Source of the DNA: Apus apus
Lineage: Eukaryota; Chordata; Aves; Apodiformes; Apodidae
NCBI RefSeq assembly: GCF_020740795.1
Contig: NC_067285.1
Span: forward strand, 96,121,152-96,185,151
DNA length: 64,000 nucleotides
Reading direction: 5' to 3'
How positions within the stretch are numbered: the first letter of the stretch is position 1; each line of letters begins with the position of its first letter. A model generated the notes under the pieces. It was not told the DNA's origin. It saw nothing but the letters and a program-made list of their open reading frames with translations, and did not search any database. This document shows positions 54,901-61,400 of this stretch, in pieces. Both the position numbers and the translations under genes were made by a program.

Positions 54901-57614
54901 TGGGGGGGAAATCCTCAAGTCAGGCTTACACCACCTCCCTTTTTTAAATATGTTTTATTTAACTGTTGTCTTGCACTGCAATAAGATGCATATGAGAGCC
55001 TTTTGTAAGACCACAGAAATAGGGACCATGATGCCCTTCAGCTCACAAGTGCTACTGCAAATTGTCCACTGCCACAGAACTCATGGTCACTAAGGGGCAA
55101 TCTGAACCCCAAAGCAGGCATAGCCACAACAGAATTGCCACCAGGGTTGGATGTTACTCCAAAGGCACATCAGGAAAGATGTAAGCACTAAAGATCTTGA
55201 AAACTAAGGTGAAGATTTAAATATAATACTTACTCTGACTAATAAAATAGATGAACATAGAAACATTATTATAATTAGTTTAGTTAACTGGTATTGAAGT
55301 GAACTGCATCAGGAGACAAGCTGTACAAGCTAACACTAGATTAAACAGCTCATAAGAGATCTCAAGATCATGTTTTGTATCACAAGACTACAATATCAGC
55401 ACTAAAATAAGAATACAAAAAGTGTCTATCCTAACTAAAAGGAAAATTTTAGCCAAGTGGTAAATAAAAAAGCAACAGCTACACATATTATTTTATATGA
55501 CAGCTTGTAACATACCGACTATAACAATTAGTAAGGTGACACTACGTAGCCCATAATTTACTTACAGAGTTTTTCCGACTCACCTGCTTTCCTCAGTTAC
55601 CTCCATCCAATGCATGTATGTAATAGATGAGTCCACAGAGAAGGAGTGCAAACTTTCAGGCTTTTCTACATCACACAAAATAATCCGCTTGGTATCAGTG
55701 AGGCCAAAAGCCAAAACTAGAGAAAGATGAGTAACATGTATAAATAACCCATGTGCAAAAAACTTTGTACTTGATACTAAACTACAAAATAACGTCCTCA
55801 AAGCCAGCTACCAGACAGAATTTTCTCTTTGTCTGTTTGCAGTCCTTCCAGATTCTCATTTGAAACCTACTTATTAGAATGAAAGTTTGAACCGCTATCA
55901 TATTTTAGGTGATAAATTTCAGTAAAGCTCCTGGTTTCACAATTATTTATCTAGATACTCAACTGCATATGCTTCTAACACTTCCAACAATAGCTCTGGT
56001 AAAGCAAAGACTTCAGTTTTTGCAAATTTGAAGCCAAAGTCATACGTAAAGACTGCCCACCAGGAAGGTTTGGGGTTTATTACAACAAAATACAATTTCA
56101 GACTGGCTGAGCAACTTTTGCATCACCTTGTTTTTAACTTGATGCATCTATAAAAGCATGTGGCAGGCACGTTTCTGTGCCTTTTAATCACAGGCAACCA
56201 GCTCAAAAAGAATTTTCTTAAATTCCTCAGACTCTATCATATAACTACCTAGGTACCTTTTACCCACAGATCATGGAAAAAGATTGTGCCCATTCTCCCA
56301 CCTCTAATGAGTGAAGGGAAAGGTTCTGTATTTTTTTCTTCTCTGCTGCATTATTACAGTAATTTTAGCCTCTAAAGTTCAGCCTGTGCTACATAATGTA
56401 AGCTCTTCAGTTAATCCTGATCAGACAGCCTCTTTCTCTCCCAATACATTTTGCAGTTCATACGAAAATATTCTGCATAATCAGAAACTTGATGTTTGGC
56501 TATACCTTGAAAAGCAGTATTTTGGACATAAATCCACCTTGCAAACCTTTCTTACAACTGCTATCAACAGTGTAGACCTCTCTATTACTTTTAGTAAGCC
56601 TACATAAAATTGAGCCACACTTCTTTTCAAACAGTTTACTGGAAAATTTCCTTCACAAGTAACAGGTACCATCACCACACCTTTCCCTATTTTTGAATGG
56701 GAACTTTATTGCACAATATCACCTCATATATTTGACATTACTTTTGCCATCTGGTCTCCAAGCAAGAGCAGTCACTTCTTTCCCTGTATTTTCATTTGGA
56801 GGCAAACTCCACACTCGTTGGAAATTTGCAAGCCGATGAAGTAAAACCTACAAAGCAAACACATTGAAGACAAAAATAAACCACGTTCTCCCGTTAATAC
56901 CAGTTTGCAAATCCAGCCAAGAAGAACCGTTTTTACTGTTCTTCAATAACTTCTGCATTTTAAATATAATCTCCTCTAGTAGATGATTCACTCCTATGCC
57001 ATTTTAAAGGACAAGAATCTGTTTACTACACAACAACACTGAGAAATAAGCTGTGCCTTGCACAAGCCTAGAAACCTGTAACCAACAGGGGCTACCCACG
57101 CTTCTCCAGCAAAGACGGCCTGGAAGCACAGCAGTCTGTCTTCATGCATGGTCGCCTGCAGTCGTTCCACGAAAAAAAACCGTTTGAAAATACATTTAAT
57201 AGGAAATTTCATGTGTTTTAAAATTCCAAATGCAGCCACTGAGAGAATCATCAGCGAATTTATTTGGAAACTGCAAAGTAAAAAGGGAAGGGGCAAGAAG
57301 CATTGAGGAGCGTCATTAAAAAATTGCTATTCCTAAATGCTTGGCTAAGCTTACGAGAATCGCACCACGGACAACAGCAAAGGCATCTCGGCCACAGAAC
57401 AGGCAGCGTGTTCCTGCCCTTCCCGCCTCAGTCTCCACGCCCGCCCACGGACGCGGCCTCCGGCCCGGCCCAGCCCAGCCCCGGCGCCGCGGGACCCCGC
57501 ACTCACCTCCCCCGCTCTGTTGGCCAGGGCGATAAGGTCCCTTTTCGGGGACCAGGCCATGAAGACGACCTCCTGCGGCAGCTGCTTCTGCCCCACCTGC
57601 CGGAAGGGCGGCAT
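39735..57614 (-). CDS. ANAPC4: ANAPC4, anaphase-promoting complex subunit 4 (28 coding exons, complete)
   Basis: ANAPC4 is a scaffold subunit of the APC/C, the ubiquitin ligase that drives mitotic exit. It sits in the platform with APC1, APC5 and APC15. I assembled 28 exons by splice sites and recalled similarity to the human protein; they join in frame to 2,391 nt and 796 residues, with no internal stop (human about 808). Residues 1-230 form the first part of a WD40-like propeller, for example [20 protein letters not shown] near the start and [20 protein letters not shown] at about 169-188. A helical insert follows at roughly 231-510, then further propeller strands, then an acidic tail from about 740. 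The start has A at -3 and lies in a CpG island. All introns are GT-AG except intron 8 (GC-AG); intron 20 has a poor donor. No canonical AATAAA lies close after the stop. GATAAA (39,443-39,448) and ATTAAA (39,066-39,071) are weak candidates, so the 3' end is unresolved. Transcription of the next gene, ZCCHC4, points the same way. Confidence 0.97.
40333..40456 (-). CDS. ANAPC4: ANAPC4 exon 27 (residues 687-728)
   Basis: The exon encodes [20 protein letters not shown] and then [20 protein letters not shown]. The latter matches the human LLESMKAQYVAGNGFRKVSC segment. The donor is gtaagt. Confidence 0.97.
40962..41490 (+). mobile_element. CR1 LINE fragment in ANAPC4 intron 26 (antisense to the gene)
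   Basis: It starts [17 protein letters not shown] (tacctggacttatgcaaagc). It continues through the region reading [20 protein letters not shown] at about 41,302-41,361 and ends near AAQKANH. These are the RT and post-RT parts of CR1 ORF2, broken by frameshifts. Both ends are truncated. Confidence 0.88.
42023..42193 (-). CDS. ANAPC4: ANAPC4 exon 26 (171 nt, residues 630-687)
   Basis: The second-largest coding exon after the last one. It encodes [20 protein letters not shown] and then [20 protein letters not shown], ending [10 protein letters not shown]. The donor is gtactg. The next intron carries a CR1 fragment. Confidence 0.97.
42960..43037 (-). CDS. ANAPC4: ANAPC4 exon 25 (residues 604-630)
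   Basis: The exon encodes [20 protein letters not shown] and then NESSDS. The first half matches human SVSNGLIAIKFGSF. The second half has diverged. Confidence 0.94.
43362..43463 (-). CDS. ANAPC4: ANAPC4 exon 24 (residues 570-604)
   Basis: The exon encodes [20 protein letters not shown] and then [14 protein letters not shown]. The donor is gtaaga. Confidence 0.97.
43551..43589 (-). CDS. ANAPC4: ANAPC4 exon 23 (39 nt, residues 557-570)
   Basis: This short exon encodes [13 protein letters not shown]. It has a polypyrimidine acceptor (ttcttttcag) and a gtaagt donor. Confidence 0.95.
43673..43734 (-). CDS. ANAPC4: ANAPC4 exon 22 (residues 537-557)
   Basis: The exon encodes [20 protein letters not shown]. 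It resembles human DVIGKSMNQAICIPLYRDTR. The donor is gtattt. Confidence 0.96.
44241..44338 (-). CDS. ANAPC4: ANAPC4 exon 21 (residues 504-536)
   Basis: The exon encodes [20 protein letters not shown] and then [13 protein letters not shown]. The donor is gtaagt. The chain here returns from the helical insert to propeller strands. Confidence 0.97.
44438..44838 (+). mobile_element. CR1 LINE 3' fragment in ANAPC4 intron 20 (antisense to the gene)
   Basis: The fragment reads gagatggtcacagggctaga and then ttgttcagcctagagaag near its start. It ends with a degraded CR1 terminus around cattctaacagaag. It is heavily diverged and has no usable reading frame. It lies in the intron that has the weak GTCATG donor, but more than 1 kb from that donor. 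Confidence 0.75.
45982..46075 (-). CDS. ANAPC4: ANAPC4 exon 20 (residues 473-504), weak donor
   Basis: The exon encodes [20 protein letters not shown] and then [11 protein letters not shown]. The only donor that joins in frame to exon 21 is aaag|gtcatg, which lacks the usual A at +3 or +4 and the G at +5. Confidence 0.93.
46572..46628 (-). CDS. ANAPC4: ANAPC4 exon 19 (residues 454-472)
   Basis: The exon encodes [19 protein letters not shown]. It is 57 nt, phase 0 on both sides, with donor gtaaag. Confidence 0.97.
46789..46845 (-). CDS. ANAPC4: ANAPC4 exon 18 (residues 435-453)
   Basis: The exon encodes [19 protein letters not shown]. It is 57 nt and begins and ends on codon boundaries, as does exon 19, so either could be skipped in frame. 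Confidence 0.97.
46918..47458 (-). mobile_element. Old CR1-like LINE fragment in ANAPC4 intron 17
   Basis: On the plus strand it shows reverse-complemented CR1 wording, such as ctgccagagtgcattgctgg, then catgtgtccttgttgaactc. It is more diverged than the other copies and lies in the same orientation as ANAPC4. Confidence 0.7.
47705..47751 (-). CDS. ANAPC4: ANAPC4 exon 17 (residues 419-434)
   Basis: This is a 47-nt exon encoding [16 protein letters not shown]. The donor, gtagta, is weak. The next intron carries a CR1 fragment. Confidence 0.96.
48887..48942 (-). CDS. ANAPC4: ANAPC4 exon 16 (residues 400-419)
   Basis: The exon encodes [19 protein letters not shown], almost identical to human. 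The acceptor is cttgctcag and the donor gtaagc. Confidence 0.97.
49238..49289 (-). CDS. ANAPC4: ANAPC4 exon 15 (residues 383-400)
   Basis: This is a 52-nt exon encoding [17 protein letters not shown]. The intron before it is only 79 nt. The donor is gtaagt. Confidence 0.96.
49369..49469 (-). CDS. ANAPC4: ANAPC4 exon 14 (residues 349-383)
   Basis: The exon encodes [20 protein letters not shown] and then [14 protein letters not shown]. It ends one base into a glutamate codon at a gtacag donor. Confidence 0.97.
49880..49956 (-). CDS. ANAPC4: ANAPC4 exon 13 (residues 324-349)
   Basis: The exon encodes [20 protein letters not shown] and then ISHLQ. The acceptor is ttcaacag and the donor gtaagt. 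The sequence is helical and conserved. Confidence 0.97.
50061..50103 (-). CDS. ANAPC4: ANAPC4 exon 12 (residues 309-323)
   Basis: This is a 43-nt exon encoding [15 protein letters not shown]. It is separated from exon 11 by an intron of only 93 nt. Confidence 0.96.
50197..50261 (-). CDS. ANAPC4: ANAPC4 exon 11 (residues 288-309)
   Basis: The exon encodes [20 protein letters not shown] followed by A. The donor, gtagtt, is below consensus. The last codon is split two plus one. Confidence 0.96.
50998..51084 (-). CDS. ANAPC4: ANAPC4 exon 10 (residues 259-287)
   Basis: The exon encodes [20 protein letters not shown] and then DSRLTKFVQ, nearly identical to human. It is predicted to be helical. 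The donor is gtactg. Confidence 0.97.
51329..51412 (-). CDS. ANAPC4: ANAPC4 exon 9 (residues 231-258)
   Basis: The exon encodes [20 protein letters not shown] and then THISTLLQ. It probably opens the helical insert of the protein. The donor is gtacag. Confidence 0.96.
51970..52080 (-). CDS. ANAPC4: ANAPC4 exon 8 (residues 194-230), followed by a GC donor
   Basis: The exon encodes [19 protein letters not shown] and ends EIKYFQ. The donor reads cag|gcaagt, a GC rather than GT donor in otherwise consensus context. Continuity into LDTSLL of exon 9 matches the human YFQL join. Confidence 0.95.
52477..52561 (-). CDS. ANAPC4: ANAPC4 exon 7 (residues 165-193)
   Basis: The exon encodes [20 protein letters not shown] and then MFKIATVTE, a core propeller blade. 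The donor is gtatgt. It ends exactly on a codon boundary. Confidence 0.97.
54002..54046 (-). CDS. ANAPC4: ANAPC4 exon 6 (residues 150-165)
   Basis: This is a 45-nt exon encoding [15 protein letters not shown]. The donor is gtaaat and is followed by an A/C-rich low-complexity stretch on the plus strand. Confidence 0.96.
54132..54158 (-). CDS. ANAPC4: ANAPC4 exon 5 (27-nt microexon, residues 141-150)
   Basis: This is a 27-nt exon encoding NYSTTAKIF plus part of a serine codon. It has a good acceptor (tttctttcag) and a gtaaga donor. Its length is a multiple of three, so skipping it would keep the frame. The peptide matches human NYSNTSKIF. Confidence 0.94.
54300..54374 (-). CDS. ANAPC4: ANAPC4 exon 4 (residues 116-141)
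   Basis: The exon encodes [20 protein letters not shown] and then PALPK. It follows a pyrimidine-rich acceptor (tttctttttcag) and ends at a gtaagc donor. Confidence 0.96.
55584..55716 (-). CDS. ANAPC4: ANAPC4 exon 3 (residues 72-116)
   Basis: The exon encodes [20 protein letters not shown] followed by [19 protein letters not shown], which matches the human protein closely. The acceptor is tttctctag and the donor gtgagt. Confidence 0.97.
56742..56847 (-). CDS. ANAPC4: ANAPC4 exon 2 (residues 37-72)
   Basis: The exon encodes [17 protein letters not shown] and then a WD40-type strand, [12 protein letters not shown]. The acceptor is tttgtag and the donor gtaatg. It ends one base into a codon. 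Confidence 0.96.
57507..57614 (-). CDS. ANAPC4: ANAPC4 exon 1 (residues 1-36)
   Basis: The exon starts with [15 protein letters not shown] and ends with NRAGE before a gtgagt donor. It carries the first propeller strand ([15 protein letters not shown]). The first six residues differ from the longer human N-terminus. Confidence 0.96.
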
Positions 57615-57714
57615 GGTGCCGGGCTGCCCCGGCCCGGCTGCCCCGGCCGCCGCGTCCCGCCCGTCGCAGCGCGCGGCCCCCGACCCGGGCCCGGCGCCTC
57701 CCGCCCGGCTCCCG

Positions 57715-57721
57715 CTTCCGG
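57715..57721 (-). promoter_or_regulatory. ETS-family binding motif CCGGAAG upstream of ANAPC4
   Basis: CCGGAAG is followed by CGG on the gene's strand, about 100 nt before the start codon. ETS/GABP motifs close to the start site are common in TATA-less CpG-island promoters. Its function here is inferred from motif and position only. Confidence 0.5.
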
Positions 57722-57747
57722 AGGCGGTGCCTGCCGCCGCGGCCCCG

Positions 57748-57752
57748 ATTGG
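57748..57752 (-). promoter_or_regulatory. CCAAT box upstream of ANAPC4
   Basis: The coding strand reads CCAATCGG about 135 nt upstream of the start codon. This is a match to the NF-Y core in a plausible position next to the ETS motif. Confidence 0.5.
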
Positions 57753-58221
57753 GCCCCGCGGGAAGCGGGACCGCAGCGCCGGGCCCAGGGAGCAGCGCGG
57801 CGGCAGCGCCGGGCCCGCCTCAGGTTCTTCCCGCCCCGAGCCCCGCCGCGGGAAGGGCTGTCGCCCGGCGGGCGGTGGGTCCCGCCCCTCCTGCCCCACG
57901 GGGCTGAGACACGCCCGGGCCGCGAGGGCCCGGCCCCCGCGGTGGCTGCTCGGCAGGGTCCGCGCTCCCGCCGCGACGCAAACACAACCTCTCTCCCTTG
58001 CCCCTAGCCCTCCAGTTCCACCGCAAACCTGCGGCACCCGCCCCGGCCTCAGCTCCGGGCAGTAACCCTCCCGTGACTTCAGACTCGCACGTCATCAAAC
58101 TGCTAATTCTAAACATACAAGTTGTTACATGACACAAAGACAAGTGTCCGGCTCGTTCAGCTTCGTGTGCGCGTGCACCAGCAATGATGTAAAATACCTG
58201 ACACTTTTAATTCAATTATGT

Positions 58222-58227
58222 TTTATT
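58222..58227 (-). promoter_or_regulatory. ZCCHC4 polyadenylation signal AATAAA
   Basis: The plus strand reads tttatt, which is AATAAA on the coding strand, 85 nt beyond the ZCCHC4 stop codon. It is the only canonical hexamer between the two genes. The GC-rich ANAPC4 promoter begins about 150 nt further downstream. Confidence 0.7.
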
Positions 58228-58312
58228 TTGGATGTTAACATTAGTATTTTTAGAAAATGGAATCAAGGGCTGGCCACAAAATACACTAAGAACTATGTAT
58301 CGGCAAGCAAAG

Positions 58313-58430
58313 TCACTTTTTTTTTTTCTTATTCTTTCTCTCTGGACAGACGACACGCTTCATAGCTGGTCTTTTACAGATGCTCTTCCTTACCCTCTTT
58401 ACAGTTTTGTGCCTTTGCTTTTTGTCTGCT
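58313..58430 (-). CDS. ZCCHC4: ZCCHC4 terminal coding exon (basic tail)
   Basis: The exon encodes [20 protein letters not shown] and ends RKNKKKKK followed by TGA at 58,313-58,315. The final lysines come from an 11-base A run on the minus strand. The tail is less conserved than the zinc region, but phase and basic composition agree with human. Confidence 0.9.
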
Positions 58431-61400
58431 CTGTAAAGCAAAAAAGGAACATACAGATTAGAATAAAATGGAGAATGTACTTCTACATTTACCGGTATTT
58501 TAAATAATCTGTCCATGTGAGTATACGAACTCAGAAGTTCTGTCACAAAAAGTAAAAATAACATACCACCTTACAACGTTTTCATCTTCTTAAAACTGTT
58601 TATCCACTTTATTGCCATTAATTATTTTTCATTTATGTACTTATTCAGCATTTACTTTCAAACGGATGTAGAGAAGTTTATAAATGCCACTCACCAAGTA
58701 CAAAAAAGCACAGACTTTAGTGCTTCATATATAAAGCATAAATATGTAATAGAAAGGCTTAGAAGAAAAGTACATAAAGTTTAATACTATGAACACTCCT
58801 GCAAATAATACAAAACCTAAATATAACTAGCAAGTACATTATTTTCTGTCTCTGACAAAAGATGTATTTCATAACACAAAAAAATGAATAACTAGTAATT
58901 CATACAGATGTTTGTATCAGAAAAAGAAACCTAAATTATCTTCTGCAATAAATCAGCAAAAGAAATAACTGATGGCCTGAAAGGGCTAAACCATTCCAGC
59001 ACAATACATACTTGAAAGAAGAAACTGATGAGGTTTCATTAATTTATTATATTTCTTAATTTTTTAAGCAAAGAAAAAAACATTGAAGGGGAAATTTTTA
59101 AAGAGAGACATGTAAAATGAAATACTGCTACCACTTAGCTCTAATAGTCCATACTAGCATCACAGCAGGACATGAAGCAATACACCTGTAGTGTAGGCAC
59201 AACAGACATCTGATGAATCTCTTGATACTATCTGAATCTGAAGTGAACTATCTGAATCTCGCTATGCAACAGAGGTACATCTTCTGGGAGGGAAGATTTG
59301 CCTTTCCACTGCTACAGACACTCAAGAGTCACAAACAAAACCAGGCACTCTGGAGAGGAAGTTACAGAAGTGTGGGCCAACTATCCTGAACTGGAAAGAC
59401 TGAGCCAACCTACTGGATCATCTCTTAGCAAATCCCCTTTCTGCTTTTCAGTTAGTTCAATCACACTTTTTTTTGGTCTTCTGACACATACAAGGTATGT
59501 GCTTATATATGTTAGAGAAGCACAATCATGGCAGAATAAAAGTACTTAACTTAATATGAGTCTCACTAATCCAGATCTTACATGGTGGAGATTTAGACCA
59601 TACTACACAGAGCACCAGAAATACCAGAAGGAAAAAAGATACCACAACAAAATAAGTCACAGGAGGCAATAAAAACAGTGCAGTGACTCTCCTCTCTGTC
59701 CTTTCAAGAGGAATCTGAAGGGTATTAATTTCTAATCTTCTTGACAGAGCTAGCCCATGCACCATTCACCACGTTTGGGATACACATTAATCCATTTTGA
59801 AAGAAAAGCCACAGTGAAGGGACTGGGAGCAAGAGTAAGTCACCTGCTTGTTCTCTGTTGTATGCACCAACTTTATACACTTGGCAATCCAGCATCCCCA
59901 AGTGGACAACAGTGAAAGCCGACATCAGCACGCTAACTCAAAAATCATCTATTTCTAAACAATCTCCATGAAATAAAATCTAATCCCATCTTAGTGCTAT
60001 CTTTTATTACATTAATGAAATATTACACTTACTGGCAAGCTGTTCTGGTGCGGGAGAGACTGGGACAGGTGCTGCGTTTGTGACCTGCCCTGCCACAGAC
60101 AAAGCAGCCAGCATCAGCCTTCCCACAAGTGTGGTTTTGAAGAGCACAGCAGTTGCAACTGTTGCAGTGAAACCAAGCTGCAAAATAAGCAATATGACTT
60201 ATGAACTTGAAAAGGTTTAGAACGATCATTCTGAAATTAAGCTTTAAATATAGGCTGTATTACCAGTTTTTAGTTTTGCTTTATTTTTACAGAGATTTCT
60301 TGTCCCTTACCACATCTCATACTGCAGCCAGGTACTTCTTCATTAGACATTCTGTGTAACTATTTCAGTTTAACTAATTATTTTACCATTAAAACTATTA
60401 TCCTGTATGCACTCTTCACATGAAAAATAGTCCAGATGTTAAAATGGACCTTCATATTGCAATTTCTCTATCAGTAACAAAAATGATTGCTTCAGCTACT
60501 TAAACACAGCTATAAATACAACTGCATTTATGTATGAAACCTAACTTGATCACGTCCTCACAAACATTTAATTAATTGCCTTTGTATTTATAAAATTCTA
60601 ATGAAGAAGCTAACAAAATCAGGAAACATATGAAAAATCAAAACATTTAAGTTTTCCTATAACAAATGTAAGAGGGATTTAGTAGTCCTTGACAAGAATT
60701 ATCAAAATTCCACACAGTGCAAATATACCAGACTATTGAATGGCAACTCAAGAAAGTGAGATTTTTTCCCTTTACGTATTTAGAATTATTACTTTTTATT
60801 TCTTTTACAGAATATTTTCTCGTTTGTCTTCTCAGTTTCCTTAGACCATAGCTTAAACAGTAAATGTACTATTATTTAGAAAAGTATTTTTTTATGTACT
60901 CACATGGTTTTACACACTTTTTGCAAAGAACACAATGTTTCCATTGTCTACCATCCTACAAAAGATGAATAAATGCATTGTTTGTTTGTTTTAAAAAAAC
61001 ACTGATTCTATCTTAAAACTGAACTACTGATGTGTGGTCCCCGCTGTTTAGAGAAACTGATCCTCTGTAGGAAGGACTATACATTAAAAACAACAGTCCT
61101 AAGAATCCATGACAACAGCAGCAAAATGGCTGCATTCTGAAGCTGGCAAGAATAATAAAAAATGTGTCAACAAACCACTGATTAATAAGATATGGGGTAA
61201 GTGTCAAGAAGCAAACTTTTCTTGTCCTATTTCCAATGCAAAGGAATCAAGGAAACAGAAATTCATTCCCCGTGGGTTATGAGTTATGTCCTGTGAAGTT
61301 AATAATGAATCTACAAAACTGAATTGTCTGGGGTTTCCCAAGGAAATCCATATCAAACACGATTTTACCAGAGCAAAAATTATGCAAGTTATTTGACTAC

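Larger units (their letters stand above)
39942..57506 (-). other. ANAPC4 introns (27)
   Basis: Introns range from about 79 nt (intron 14) to about 1.6 kb (intron 20, 44,339-45,981). Introns 17, 20 and 26 carry CR1 fragments, listed separately. The other introns longer than 300 nt (1-3, 6-8, 10, 13, 16, 19, 21, 25, 27) hold only AT-rich unique-looking sequence with short A or T runs. Examples are a T run near 52,401-52,412 and an A/C-rich patch at 53,940-53,995. I see no RNA gene or nested exon in them. Confidence 0.8.
57400..58080. promoter_or_regulatory. CpG island covering ANAPC4 promoter and exon 1
   Basis: This is the only strongly GC-rich, CpG-dense block in an otherwise AT-rich window. 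It contains ANAPC4 exon 1. Such islands mark broad housekeeping promoters, which fits an essential cell-cycle gene. No gene is visible on the plus strand here, so I do not call it bidirectional. Long open frames on both strands within it are composition artefacts. Confidence 0.9.

Noticed and set aside
57303-58007. 234-codon plus-strand open frame in the CpG island (and similar long frames on both strands)
   Set aside because: Composition artefact of GC-rich DNA; overlaps ANAPC4 exon 1 in antisense, low-complexity proline/arginine/glycine text, no family resemblance.
57400-58080. Bidirectional promoter
   Set aside because: ZCCHC4 ends here rather than starting, and no gene is seen on the plus strand leaving the island.
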